This document shows positions 25,966 to 38,900 of a stretch of 64,000 nucleotides of DNA, in pieces. Both the position numbers and the translations under genes were made by a program. Location of the stretch: positions 20,478,974 to 20,542,973 of the forward strand of contig NC_089724.1 of the NCBI RefSeq assembly GCF_035083965.1, written 5' to 3'. This stretch comes from Branchiostoma lanceolatum (taxonomy: Eukaryota > Chordata > Leptocardii > Amphioxiformes > Branchiostomatidae). The notes under the pieces are model-generated. The model was not told the DNA's origin, did not search any database, and worked only from the letters and a program-made list of their open reading frames with translations. Numbering within the stretch: the stretch's first letter is position 1; the number at the start of each line of letters is the position of its first letter.

Positions 25966-27064
25966 CCTGTGGTCGCAGAGAGGACGTGTCGTACGGAAAC
26001 CGGAAAGTTAGTGAGGCATCAGCCAAGCAAGGACTGCTATTTGTACTCCGCCTGAGTGCACTGATGCCAAAGTGACTTTCATCTGCCATAGGGACCTCTT
26101 TCTGAGAAACAGGTACACCTGCTATAGGGCAAATTTAAAGCATCATTTGTATTACGCCACGAAGACGATTGAAGCAACCTAATGTGACATGATCAAAATA
26201 GAAACTTTGGTAAGAAATCTGCCTCGTGGATGTGCTGATTGTCCACCACACGTAGTCAGTTCGTCTCTCTAGTTCGTCTCACTTTGACAGGAAATAGCTA
26301 TAGATAATATCACATTTACCAGTGCTTGAGAGATTAACAGAGGTATCCGTGAAACAATACGCACGGTTATTCTGGTAAATCGTTACTGCTAAAATACTGA
26401 ACAAAAAGGTCTCGACCCTCAATCCCTTGACAAAGGTATTACTCCTTTTCTAAAACTAATAGTCTACTTTAGGTATTCACAAATAATCTTTAATGTCAAG
26501 AATCTTGACGACAACCCCATATTCCAAGCAATGCCCATGTGTTCATCTCTTTTGAGAATCAGACATAATTGAGTTAATCATACGGGTTAGGTGGTCCATC
26601 CTACACGTAATACCTGATATAAAGCGTGCATTTCTGTTCGTCCCGGGATTATCAGATCACAGGGCGTTTCCGTGGTCCCACGAAGAGCCCCGGAACATCA
26701 AAGGTCATGAAATGAATGAGGTTGGAACACCATCAGTCCATGACCTTTAGAACTATTAGAGATCTTTAGCTTTTTCGATATGGGGTTAAGGATAATTGTT
26801 TGGGGCCTTGTAAGGATATGACGTTCAAAAAGTTACGAATTCCATCAAAGTCTTGCTGTGCGATGCTGCATGTAAATATTTCCGTTGCTTTACCAAGTGG
26901 GGGCGAAACAAGAACCTCCAGCGGGATTTAAAGAGATTATGGGGTAACGAATTACATGCGAACGGATCATTTCAATGAATGATTTTTACGGAAAGACGTC
27001 TTCAGCGACAGGAAGCGGCTGGTTAAGTGACGTACATACTATGTTTGTAGGTGCCTTAAGTCTT

Positions 27065-27300
27065 AAGCCCCTATCTCACCCAACCCGCGGCACGTTGATC
27101 AGGCGACCTCGCTGCGACTGGGCGATTTGACAAATTTCTCAACGAATTTCATCGATACAAAATAACAATTTTACGCTTTGTATCTTTCATTGTCTTTTTA
27201 GTCATACTTGTGCGTTTTGCATGATAAGGTCAAGGGTATAACAAAAATTTAGGTCTCAGCGAGGTCACCAACGTGCCGCGCGGGTCCAGTGAGACTGGCT
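27065..27300. mobile_element. MITE-like inverted-repeat element
   Basis: Ends CCGCGGCACGTTG and CAACGTGCCGCGCGG, with GCGACCTCGCTG/CAGCGAGGTC also inverted near the ends, enclose about 235 bp. It lies beside the RTE insertion in the region between the two prokineticin-like genes. Confidence 0.65.
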
Positions 27301-27348
27301 TTAGCAACCAGCTAAAATCAACTAAGAAACAAACATCCAAACGCTGTG

Positions 27349-27718
27349 GATGGTAGATGGTACATACACAAGAATGCTAAGAATGGTGTACAATGTATCT
27401 TGGAGAAGTCATCTAACAAATAAGCAACTGTATGGTTCTCTGCCACCCATTTCGTCAGTTGTGCGACGCCGCCGGCTCGCACTGGCGGGACATGTTGTTC
27501 GCAGTGAAGAGCCTGCTGGGCGACTAATGCAGTGGCTACCTGAGGGAAAACGAAGGGTTGGAAGACCTCACACAACTTTAATGACATTGATCGAAAGAGA
27601 CACTGGAGTCTCAGGTTCTGAGTTATTTTCCGCCATGAAGGACAAATTGTACTGGAGGAACTTTATTGACTGTATCCCACCGGAGTAATCCGGATGAACG
27701 ATGATGATGATGATGATG
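27349..27718 (+). mobile_element. RTE-type LINE 3' fragment with 10-bp target-site duplication
   Basis: A 370-bp 5'-truncated copy encoding the C-terminal end of an RTE polyprotein (GTYTRMLRMVYNVSWRSH ... DCIPPE-stop), closed by a (GATG/ATG)n tail. It is flanked by AAACGCTGTG at 27339-27348 and 27719-27728. It lies between the two divergent prokineticin-like genes, about 1.4 kb beyond exon 1 of the minus-strand gene. Confidence 0.9.
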
Positions 27719-29561
27719 AAACGCTGTGATTAATGCACAGTGATTTTGTTCCAAACGCAAAATGCAACAGTACGTAACGTAGCGCTACTATATCTGATGC
27801 ACTACCCAGTGTCGTCCACTTTGTGTATTATTTATCAACGTTTATTGCAAATACATGCATGAGGGCTAATTGCAAGTACAAACAACACATATAATAATGA
27901 TAAACACAATGATATTAATGGCTACATCCATCATTATGCTACATACACTTCATTTTGATCAAGGATAAATGTTATTTTGATGATGCTGTTTCCTTGATCA
28001 ATGTTATTCTAAAGGTAACTTGTTACCTTCGTAATTCTGGTTTGATTTAAAAGTTTTCTTTAGATAGTTTTGTGCTGATTATGGTGTATACGTTATTCAG
28101 TGACTGTTTGTTTCACCTATGTGCCATACAGTTTGTTTTTCTGTTGTTTTCTCTTTGTTATATGAAAAATAAAAGATTTTTTTTTAGATATTTCGCTACA
28201 TTCTGAAATCTACATGTTGCTAGTTTTGTTGGGCTTGACTTCTTCGTTTGAGGCATTGGAAGACGAATTTACCACTTCTTTTACAATTTGAGGGTACCGG
28301 TTCTTTGATTTTGATAGCAAAGTAGTTTTCTCATGGTCAGGAATAGTTGGAAAGTAAGTGTACATTTTGGACACGCTGGTAAACATTATTTTTTGTTATT
28401 ATTAACAAAAAATCCGTTCTGACAAGGAAGGAAGAATCACTTAAGTATGATCCCTAGCATGTCCGTCTTGAAGGTAAGTTTGTGCCCAGAGACAGAAGAA
28501 TAAAACTTGAAAGAAATTGCACGGATGCTACTATATTATCGAATCTATGTCCCTTTTTTTACCGTGTTTGACTACTTTGGCCACTTATGTGGAAAATTTG
28601 CCGAATCTATGTCTTGAAATCGGAGCGCACTAGAAGCAGAAAGACCAAGGAAAGACTGACAAGTGAACGACAATAGGTCCACATAGCACAATTCTTCATT
28701 GTTAACCTCTCACGGCGTTAAACAGGCGGAGCAAAAGTTGCAGATCATGCATTGTTCTTTTTAGAAGTAATCGCAACATAACCGGTGCAATGGCACTCAG
28801 CATTTGGCTGAGAAAGACGCATCACAACCAGTGGACCAGTCTGCCGTTGAAGTGGTTGCACATAGTTGTGCGGCCAGTCATGGCTACAGAAACGGAGATG
28901 GACCCCGCTCGATGTACACAGAATGATGTGATATATATCTGCTGTCTTTGCATGGAGAGTAGATCGTACTCATGTTAGTTACATGTAGGTTCAGGAAAGA
29001 GAATGCATACTTACGACAATATGGTTTGAGACAAAGCATGATTTGATCACTGAACGTTTTCTCAGAAGTTAGGATGAATAGACATGGTAGTATTGTGTTG
29101 CGAGTTTTTTCTCTAACCGTTACGCCAACACGCCGCCGCTAATCGTCATTGATAACCATCACGATTTTCAGCAGTAAGAAACATGTGAACCACTTCTTTG
29201 AGACATCATACAAAACGTAACCGTGAAGTAAGAATAACCGCTATTTTTCTGTAGAAAACGTACAGATCACCGCTCTGACGGCGGTACCTGAAGGACAGAC
29301 GAATACTGAGAACTGCGTTGCCCAGCTCGTATAACACGTCTGTGGGTGTACAGCACTTCTATGGGCATGGAAAAGTATAACCTGTTGTTTGATCACTTCT
29401 TGAACTCATGGTCCTGTGATCAGACAGGTTTACCCGTCTGCATTAACGTGAGAAAGGCGATAATGTCAGTGACGACAAGCGGACTTAAAGGTGTGAAAAG
29501 TATGAGTGAATGGTAGTATGATACGGACATGTGATACTACAGTGGGCGCACGGCAAGACAA

Positions 29562-29568
29562 TATAAAG
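29562..29568 (+). promoter_or_regulatory. Candidate TATA box of the plus-strand prokineticin-like gene
   Basis: TATAAAG lies 94 nt before the exon-1 ATG. A start site about 25-30 nt downstream would leave a 5' UTR of roughly 60 nt. Inferred from sequence and position only. Confidence 0.45.
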
Positions 29569-29655
29569 CAGAAAACTCCTTCGTTTTTGGAAGGAGACTT
29601 TAAGAACGTCCACGGGAACAAGAGTGTCGACAACCACCATCACTACTACACGAAC

Positions 29656-32600
29656 ATGGCAACACATCTCGCGGCTTGGTCGTCTGTTCTGACTTCATGT
29701 TTGCTTGTCTCCGTCGTAGTTCCATCAACTGTTGGATCCATTGTCATCACGGGGGTAACGAATGTTTTCTTTACTGTCTTTTCCTCAACTTTTTTATTGT
29801 CTGCATTTGTTATTGTACCCAGATAGATTTAAACACACATGGCGTTTTCATTTTGTGTACGTCAGCAAAGAAAAGGGGTCGGTCTTATTCCTTCTTTTAC
29901 TTCCCTTCTTTATAATGTAGTTTCGTTGTACTTCAGTGACTTGTAATTTCGACTCCGTGTACCTGTGTGTGTAAATAATTGATTTATGGCTATCTAAGAG
30001 TGAGAGTTGATTATCTATGACATTACTTTGTCCTTATAGATTGTGCGATATCATGATTCTTAGAAATTATCCTTCCCAGCACGATGTCGCTGCATCCCTG
30101 CACTTAGCGATGTGCGATGGTGCTTTATTTGCGATTTAAGAATTACTTAAAAGCAAAACTTCTCTAGTGACAATTTTGAAAAATTCCAACCTGTATGTTT
30201 TCCGGCACACATTGAGAAACAAAGTATTGTTTCCATTCTAGAGCCTGAAGTTCTTGTTGTTGATAAGATGCGTTTGTAGCTTCCCTCCTTTGGATATGGA
30301 GCGCAGCTCAAAATATGTGAAATACATGAAATCAACAGAACAAAAGGGGTTTCTGTTGAAAAAGAGACAGATTGCGTACCAGCTAGGAGAAAATTTCTCG
30401 TTAGGTTTTCGCTTGACAGTATCCGACACGCTCTTGTGGTGGTGTAGTGGTGTGCAGTTCCGTCTCCGGGCCACGGGGCCGTAGGTTCGCCCTGTCGTCA
30501 ATGTTCCAAAGCCCAATGTTCATGATAGTCAGTGATACAGACTGGGGATGCAGTCTGACGGAGGTATAGAAGAATCCATTATTCACATAAGAGTAGGAGT
30601 GACGCTACGTCTACTAGATACGCGGTGGTTTGAATCATTCAGTCCATAGCGCATCTTTTAACTGCACAGATCTGGCATGAGGCGATTCAATAGTGATGGA
30701 ACAAGCAAAGAAACAACGAAATATACTGAGTGCAAAGTTTAGATAAGCATATCATATAGATAAAGCAGGAGGATTGAACAAAACCATTTACTTCTTTCTT
30801 GGCTGGTAAATGCATACTTTTTTGTTGAAATGTTTGATTGCAACAAATTAGAAATCAGTCATGCTTGTCGGAATACCTCAAAAGGCTGACCAAAAACCAT
30901 TATAAAGCTGTAGGCTTTTAGGGATAGGTTTAAAGTAGACCCTCGCTGAGACCAAATGCGGAAAGATCCTACTTTGTTGTACATCAGCCTGTAGGTATAT
31001 ATCTACCGTACCGTAAGTGCTAGATTAAGAATGTAAGGATTGAATCAGCGTGGTAAGTAAATTTAAGTGTAACGTAAACCTCTTTTCACGTACTTCCTGA
31101 AATATGTACTCAAGGAAAGTTATCCCCTTTTAGTTTGAGCCTAACATATGCACGGTCAGAGCGGGTCTCGAACGCTCGACTAGAGAACAAGAAAGTTACA
31201 AGAATTTGCCGATGAACTAATTCTACCAAATTCCCTATGAATCAAACAAGATATCCGCTAGCCGTGTGTTGCAATATGAAGATATTGTTTCATTATGTTT
31301 CACCATAAGGTGCCCAAAGCCGTATTTCATTTTAGTTTTCCCAGTATGCTGCAGAAAATCAACCAGTGTTACCTATGCAAAACGTCGACTGAAAAAGAAA
31401 GAGACTGTAACTTTATACGATTTATGTTACACGACTCCGGGCTACCCTTTTCACCTATCCGACAGCCCTAAGCAAACAATCCTCCGTGCAATTTAAAGTT
31501 TGAGCCCCTCCGTTTGGGTATTAACCTTCAGTCGAACATGAGCACCTCAGGTGCACAGCCTTTTATGTATACACGTATATGGAAACGTCTGTGTGTAATG
31601 GATACGTACCCTATCGTCATTGTGAAACTTAACATAGATCCTACAGCGTGTAATGGAAAAGTAAAGCCATGGATGCACCCACTGCTATGATTAGTATAGA
31701 TTAATATGTACCCCTGCGGGGCTATCCGATGGCGCCATGGGACTCACTGAAAAGCTTAGTGTACCTTGTCAATGTGACAACTTATTTCATACGGACGTTG
31801 GTGTGGTACTGGTGACGGACGCGCTCAACGTTGTCCCGCTTGTTGTATTCCACAACGTAGTACGATGTCTGGAGAACCCATGCAGACATAGGCACGAATT
31901 GCTGCATAGAAATAGGGATAACATGTTGGAATAAAAAACAAACAACAATCAAGCACTCACAAAGGAGGTGCGCGAGAAAGCTGATACAGTTAAGCAAAGA
32001 GGGCGAGGAGGTCCATTTTTATATACCGCTGTTCAGATATCGCGTCCAGGTATTAAGTACATGCTGGGTCCGGATCTCTAATTATTATCTCCATGAAAAA
32101 TGGAGATATAGTTTTGGGTGTGTCTGTGTGTCTGTGTGTCTGTGTGTCTGTTTGTTTGTTTGTTTGTGTTTCCGCACCACTCTAGTTAGCATAACTCAAG
32201 AACCTCTTGATGGATTACAATGATATTTAGTATGTGGGTAGGTGTTGTGAAGCCGAAATTCAAGGTCAATTTTGGGCCCCCTGGTATGTGACCTTGGTAC
32301 TGCAGCAGAAATTCCATTTTTGTATCTCTTGACCTGGACGTGCTATGGTCTTGATCTTTTGGTGGCAGATAGCTTGTGGTGTAATGAAGACGTGGTGTGG
32401 GTTTGGGCCCCCTAGCAGCTTGCTCTGGAACTGCAGGGGCGTTCTCGTGAAAATCTTCTAAGGAGAATAACTGAACAATGGAACGATGGATTTCCATGAT
32501 ATTTAGTATACAAGTAGCGTAGACAGAGATGTACACAATGAAGTGTTAATTATGTTAATTAGGACTTAATTTGCATAACTAATGAGGTAAATCTATATTT

Positions 32601-33650
32601 GCAGTGTTTTCCATTATCAGACTCAAATACATGTAACGTATGTAGTTTATGGAAAGTGGATCATCAACAGATACCAATTATGCAAATAAATTCCTAATTT
32701 GCATAATTACTAGTAATGCAAAACACCATATCTCATGTAATTGGAAAATTATAGGACTGTCAATATGATACTTAGTATGCAGGTAGCTTAGACAGAGATA
32801 TACATAAAGAAGTGCAAATTATGCTAATTGTGACTTAATTTGCATAGCTAATGAGGAAAATATCTATATTTGCAGTGTTTCCATTATCAGACTTAAATAC
32901 ATGTAACATATGTAGTTAATGGAAAGTGGAGCATCAACAGATACTTGTTCACAGCTGCATTCAGGTCAACCATCTTCAACGAGATGAGGAAAAACTCTGG
33001 ATATCCGAAACCTGCTAGCGATATCGTCAACTCCTTACATATAAGACTTAAAGACTGTAACATACGAAAAAGTCAAGATTGTTTTATTTCTGTTGTATTA
33101 TCTAGATATGTGAGTCTGACGAGCAGTGTATCGAGGCTCGGGGGGAGGGCTGGTGCTGCGCCCTGTGGAACATGGGGGACGCCCCGACCGTCTGCAAACG
33201 GATGGGCGAGGAGGGCGAGGCCTGCCACATCTCCAGTAACGTCCTGCCCTATCCCTTCGAGGGTGCCAGGTGAGACTCACACACGCATGGCTATTCCCCG
33301 AGTAATCTGAGCTGTTCAAAAATAATTGTGTTTTTGCTACCTTTGTTTATTCATGAGAAGCTCAAATCGACATGCAGGCCGCTTTTCATTGAGGTCATAA
33401 GGGAAAAGGTAAGGGTCGATGAAATATAACAGAGATATAGATTACATCATTTATAAAAGTCCTAACCTCTTTCAACACATAACATTACCTATATATTGTA
33501 CAACACGTTTTCTGTTATCATATCCATTTTGTACTGATGTTGGTTTTTGTTTGTTCTTACAGACGTTTCTGGCGATGCCCATGTGACCCGAGCCTCACGT
33601 GCAAGGTCCCGGCCGACGGTGACAGGATCGGTACCTGTACCTCCGGCTGA
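29656..33650 (+). CDS. Prokineticin-like secreted cysteine-rich peptide (plus-strand paralogue)
   Basis: Three coding exons: 29656-29754, 33106-33269 and 33563-33650 (99+164+88 nt; 116 aa plus stop). Exon 1 starts MATHLAAW, has a hydrophobic core (LTSCLLVSVVV) and ends GSIVITG at a GTAACG donor. Exon 2, after a TCTAG acceptor, gives ICESDEQC then GWCCALWN, VCKRMG, EACH and VLPYPFEGAR, with a GTGAGA donor. Exon 3, after a TTACAG acceptor, gives RFWRCPCDPSLTC and ends GTCTSG-stop. The SIVITGICE junction closely matches the AVITGAC-type N-terminus by which prokineticins activate their receptors. Ten cysteines allow five disulfides. The protein ends almost immediately after the last Cys. Exon 2 has exactly the length and phase of exon 2 in the minus-strand gene, so the two are paralogues. 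The promoter side faces the other gene. Known family function: secreted signalling peptide. Confidence 0.87.
30435..30500 (+). mobile_element. Possible tRNA-derived SINE head
   Basis: GTGGTGTAGTGGTG resembles an A box, and GTAGGTTCGCCCTG, 30 nt further on, resembles a B box. The spacing fits, but the B box is imperfect and no complete stem set forms. Lies in intron 1 of the plus-strand prokineticin-like gene. Confidence 0.4.
32090..32940 (+). repeat. GT-headed dispersed repeat, copy 3
   Basis: Closest relative of the 3.6-kb copy ('aagaacctcttgatggatta', 'gggccccctggtatgtgacc', then 'gcaaataaattcctaatttg'). Sits in intron 1 of the plus-strand prokineticin-like gene and ends about 165 bp before exon 2. 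Confidence 0.85.
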
Positions 33651-34366
33651 GCTGACCGGACGGACTGACCGGACCAAACCATTACAGGAACTGACCACAA
33701 ACCTGGCTTCCACGTGCACAACGCCAACGGACAGTCAAAACACCCCAGAGTCTATGGACATCTAGTTTTCGTTATGACAACATTGAGATTATGACTACGG
33801 GTGGAGCAAACCTATCCACCACCAATTCTGCATATCACGGGATCAAAGAATACTTTCATTTCTCTAACAGCAGTGTGTGATATCAATAACGCAGATAATC
33901 ACATTATTATCATGAGCAAAATCACAGGGGGGATTGATTTCACTTAAGGGATAAAGTCGTGACGTCTGTCCCTGTCCTTCTAAAAGGTGCGCTTAACGCT
34001 TGTAAAAGGTAGTTGCAAGACAAAACTTCCAGTGTTATCTTCGAACTTAGCAAATCCCGTGTTATCTGAACTACATTTTGTATAACAAATACCTAGAGAT
34101 TACAAACAGAAACAAGTGACAGGCACAAGCGTCAACTAGTCAAGACAAACTAATGTTGAAGTGACGTCATTCAGATATAAAAATCATTCGGACATGTGGA
34201 AATCATAATGAAGATATGTCATTGCAGAATTACAAAACGGCCAATCAGAGGATGTCTACTTGTACCAGAGAACATGTTTCTGACGACCACGTAGGTACTT
34301 CAGTTCTCATCTCTACGGACATAGACTAATACGTCTGTGTCAGGGCATGGTATAGAGGCATCGAGA

Positions 34367-34372
34367 AATAAA
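34367..34372 (+). terminator. Candidate polyadenylation signal of the plus-strand prokineticin-like gene
   Basis: AATAAA about 720 nt after the TGA stop at 33648-33650. A GT-rich stretch (ATTGTGTTGTAATC) follows within 25 nt, as expected for a cleavage region. The intervening 3' UTR has no other recognised feature. Confidence 0.5.
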
Positions 34373-36027
34373 ACCCATGGCTGATGATCCCATTGTGTTG
34401 TAATCTTCCTGTGATTATGTTTCACTTTAAGGCATTATTGCGTGCCACACAAGGTAACATCTTTGTGGTTCGGAGAATATGCAAGCACTAGTTCCAGTTC
34501 TACCACCCTTGACCTGTACTTCCTGCCACTCTAAGTCTGACCTTTGCACTCATATTCCCAATCACTTCCTGTCGCTCTACTGGCAGTGCAATCAAATAAG
34601 TAAGGGCACACACCAACCAAACACATACACACCGAAAACACTGGCACACAGAATCAAAACACTTAGCTTACATGTCGTGCATCTCTATAGCCAGGGGAGG
34701 GAGACAATGGGAAATTTGATACACCTTTTGGTGATGAATTAGGATAAAACACAATCAATTCCATATAAACATTGTCATTCCATTCACCACACTATCAAAA
34801 ACAATTACAATAATATCCAATATTCAAATGTAGTTTTAGAACATACAACAATGTTTTCTGTCTGCTTCTGACAAATACACCTTACTAATAAATAACAGTC
34901 TACCACGCTGTGTACTACATTAAAAAGTTCCAGGTCTAGTTCCTACGTAGATATCATTTCCTAACAGCAAGGAACAGAAACTGCACCAAACTGCTTATGA
35001 ATATGACATACTTTATATAATGCAGCTAGGACTTACATCATGTACTTTGAAGTCTTACCCCCTGACATCACTGAAAGTGTCAACAAGACTGTGAACCCAT
35101 TATTCATGTATCAACAGTGAAAACATCATTCAATTACACGGGTAATATTGTGCTGAAGATTGCATGGTATTTCATCAGCCGCAAGATTTTCAACTTTTTA
35201 AGTCTGCACTGTTGAGCTTTTTACCAAGCCTGGCACAATGGCACTCCTACAAGGTCCAGATAAACTCCCTGTGCTGGAACACAAGTATTTCATATAACAG
35301 CCCTTTTTCGTCTGGTATCGTGAAACAAAACCCAACATTGCACCACATCAAGAATTCTTTAATGTAGCTGTCATTGGAAGAAAACTACAACTCAAGAAAC
35401 TTTCCTTCAACTAAAGTCAAATTTGCTTCAACTAAAGACAACCTTGGAGAAAAAAGAACCTTCAGTATGTACTTACTCATTGCTGTCAATACTTCAGAGT
35501 ATATCTGGCTGCAAAGCTATATCATCATACAACATCTAACGATATATCATTTCCTTTCACCACAACATAGTCCCTACATCCATAGCTCACCCTAACAGTC
35601 ATATCTTTCTACACTTACCATTTATCTACAAGTGATAACAAAGAAGGCATCATTCAAAATGCATATCTTCAGCACTGTTTTTACTTCCTGTCACCCAGCA
35701 TGGACAACAAGCACAAACTATAAACACCAATATTCTTCATAATATTTTCTTTTCTCCACTAAAAACATACTACTATACAGTGGATTCCAAATGACCAATT
35801 GAAAAAAAAACACAGTCAGGAAAAGAATTAGTTCTAACCAATAAGGAAGCATAGTTAGTCCACCCAACATGGACCATGACACAGTATTGTCTAAAATAAT
35901 GACAGTGCAATCTAGAAAGAAGTAGTGCAAATTTATAAGACAGGTGCAGCTGGTTACACGTGAACAAAATGACCTTTTTTTGCATGTTTTAAGCAGACTA
36001 AAGCAGCTAGTTTGGGGCAAATTTGTG
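34373..36027 (-). other. Presumed 3' UTR and downstream region of the TMED gene
   Basis: AT-rich DNA with no supported coding exon. The best minus-strand polyadenylation candidate is ATTAAA at 35358-35363, about 670 nt after the stop; a weak guess. The plus-strand prokineticin-like gene ends tail-to-tail with TMED here. Confidence 0.3.
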
Positions 36028-38688
36028 TTATACAAGTTTCTTGGCCTCAAAGAAGCTCTTGAGATGCCTCATCTGCCAGAAGCCAGTGACCAGAAGGATG
36101 ATGGTCTGAGCGATGGACCACCACAGCACTCGCTGATTTGTACTCTCGCTGGTCAGGCGGAAACGCTCCTCACGATACTGGAATGAAACAAAATGTGATC
36201 AATCAACATTAGTCTGTGTAACACAAACTATAAAGTATAAGCGAGATATCATATAATCAGGCTAAAACAACATCATTCATAAAAGTTTATACTACATTAT
36301 CAAATATGCTGAAATAAGATTAAGTTCAATTATGCTGACTAGACAAAGGTGTTAGCCTTTACTGAAGGGGAAGGACAGAATCTTAACATAATTTTGTCCC
36401 TTTACACACACAACACCTAGAATAGTGTTGGAGCGGGTAGACTTCTGGTAGCTAAAATCTTACTTCAATTTGACCTACAACATCCTTCCAAAGTGCTGTG
36501 CATTAAAATTTTACAGTACAGTATTATGCACATCTGTATTTAGAGCTCTGAAAAATATGACAGAATTTACACCCTGTCCTTATGATTTTACTGCATTTCC
36601 ATACTATGTCTAAGAGACAAACATAAGATGTAAGATTCTAAATAAGTTACCCTTTGATAGTTCTGTTCCTTCTGGATCTGTTCCACCTGGTCCAGCAGCT
36701 GTCGTACTCGCAGCTGCAGCTCCGTCAGCTTGTCCTTGGCAGCGATCTGGGAGTAGTCAATGGCATGTTCGCCCACCTGGATGTCCAGATGCACCCTCTG
36801 GGAAACACAACAGTTCAGCAGGTCAAACAACATGTTCTGTTCTGGGAAGTGATTTCTTGATGGTTCAGAACTAAGAATGAGTGCAGTTGGATACTATTAT
36901 CTGTAGTGAAGACATTACCATTAGGTGATTGTAAAAATGAGGAAACCGACTTATTAAGAACAAACAAATTCACTTCTGAAGAGTATAAAGAGATCAGCAG
37001 GAATGCACCTGTTTCCTTACAACAAAACAGAATTGCATTTCACTACATTAAGGCCTTGTCAGAATATGGAATCCTCCCATGAAATAACAGCCATGTACTA
37101 ATATCATATTTCAATAATCTTCTTTGTATGTCATACTCGATACTCCTTTAAAACTTTACCCGGTAGTTGGTCTGTTACGCAGAAGGGTGGCTATACTACA
37201 ATGTAGCTATACAGATTAAGAAAACAAGACAGTTAACTAAACCAGGCAGTTACCAGTTTCCCTCCAGCAAACAGCCCCCACTTGGTGGAGTTGCTGTACA
37301 GACAGATGACATGTTCCCCTGGGGTGTGTGAGGTGAAGGTGAATCGCCCCTCCGAACTGTACGCCTTGGACAGGAGGACCTTGTCGTCTGGGTCACGGAC
37401 TTCCACGTGCATCCCCACGCCCGGACTGGACGGAAGGTAGTCGTTGATCGTCTTGTCAAAAAGCTGTGTTTTGTACTTTCCTGGTGTGATGAAGTAAAAT
37501 TTGTGTCACTTACTGACTTACTGCAGTTGGAAATGTTTAATGAAGATACAAGTGCCATACATGATGGCAATGAATGAGTTTCAGTTAAGGATTAATGCAT
37601 TTGCATGTAAAAACATACATGGGCATCTATATTTGCACCACCCTGAACATTCTCAGACTGCTGACACCTTTGTTTCTATCCTACATACTGCTTACAATTC
37701 AAATATTTGTTAACTCTGACTTTGAGTGAATAAAGTCACCTTGTCACACTAAAATACTTGGCCATCCACTTGCCTCAATTTGGACAGCAACACCATTTTA
37801 CGATGAGAACAATTATAACTCAGTATAACTGTTTACATCTATGATATCTGTACAAATTCATAGTTTAGCTAACAATCTGACATCCGTTGACAATACAACA
37901 CAGCTTGCCTAACTTAACAACCCATTGCATCTGTGCCACAGTACTGCCACTACCAGCTGGTGCCATGTCATAATACTTATTTATAAAGAACAGCCTGTCA
38001 AGTGGTTGGTCTGCTTATCTTTAATTTGCCTTGAATCCTGTGAGTTATAAGCTAGAATTTTAGCATGTTTGTGCAAATTTTGTTAGAGTATGTTGTAAAT
38101 ATCCTGTCACCTCTAAAAAGAGGATGAACTTTACTGATCCTTTAATCTGGAAAAGCACCAACTCCTGAGACTAGTTAACCATTCTACATGATAAAAATGA
38201 ACAGTGTACAAAAAGGCATTGGCATATATATATCTGTATATCCATGTTGGCCCCATGAAATTATGTAACGTTAGACATTCATAATTACAGGATAAATAGT
38301 CTTTACACGTCAACATATGGATGACATGTTACGTTTGTTTGCACACATTTCACACATATCAAAGGATGTGTTAACTACTGTGTGTTCAAATGAATTCATG
38401 TTTACAGATAACGATTTTTTTCGTACCCTCCGACCTCTCTTCCACTAAAACTACCGAGATATAGGACCTAAAAAAATCGAAGTTGTCTGCATGTTTCTGT
38501 CGAGGAAAAACATGCTTCTCCGCCCCCCTCCCACCCCGACAAAACCTGTTTCCGCCCTCTCACTCACCTACTACCATGGTCTCGTCCGGAATTTCTTCTA
38601 TAAAACATTTCTTCTCTGTCTCCCCGATGTGGAAATACAGCGCAGAAGTGCAAGAGAGGTAGAGGACTGAGAACAGGAGAGTTTTCAT
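36028..38688 (-). CDS. TMED4/9: p24-family cargo receptor, TMED4/TMED9 type
   Basis: Four coding exons: 38568-38688, 37254-37480, 36651-36797 and 36028-36177 (645 nt; 214 aa). An alternative in-frame ATG at 38703 would add MWPSV. The signal peptide [16 protein letters not shown] is followed by [18 protein letters not shown]. Next come the GOLD-domain segments [14 protein letters not shown] and [13 protein letters not shown], then a coiled coil ([14 protein letters not shown] ... [10 protein letters not shown]), one membrane segment ([18 protein letters not shown]) and the cytosolic tail FFEAKKLV. The tail has the FF and KKxx signals for COPII/COPI. Known role: ER-Golgi cargo selection and vesicle formation as p24 heteromers. 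All splice phases are consistent and the length matches the family. The 5' end lies in a GC-rich, TATA-less stretch. I cannot separate TMED4 from TMED9; an invertebrate chordate is expected to have one pro-orthologue. Confidence 0.95.
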
Positions 38689-38900
38689 GACGGACGGCCA
38701 CATCTCGGCAAGTTTCACGGGAAAACGGACACCACTGGTCCGCGCAGGCGCAGTGCAAGTGCCACGTCGATTTCGCAAAGCGTGCTGGGAGTGTGGGAAA
38801 GCGCACCTGTTGACCCGGTATTGTGGTAACATTCCCCCGGCTAGAAACGGCACATAGGTAGGCAATGATTAGGACCCGTGTGCTGTCAAATACTCTTACC
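38450..38900 (-). promoter_or_regulatory. GC-rich promoter/5' region of TMED4/9
   Basis: The base composition rises sharply around exon 1 and upstream compared with its AT-rich surroundings, and several CpG-containing words are present. No TATA box is visible, which fits a broadly expressed secretory-pathway gene. Confidence 0.4.

Noticed and set aside
25880-26089. 69-codon minus-strand frame with a good acceptor upstream, as an exon of another gene
   Set aside because: It shares the GTGAGT donor with prokineticin-like exon 1, but in a phase that would make exon 2 start with a stop. The alternative phase gives a signal peptide plus LVLTG and splices in frame.
31145-31225. Minus-strand tRNA gene
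   Set aside because: A TTCGAGACC loop is flanked by GAGCG/CGCTC, but the loop is nine nt and no matching acceptor, D or anticodon stems form.
21622-33650. Dickkopf or colipase identity for the paired Cys-rich genes
   Set aside because: The Cys pattern is compatible with the shared fold, but the AVITG-like end of exon 1 at a phase-0 junction immediately before the first Cys is specific to prokineticins.
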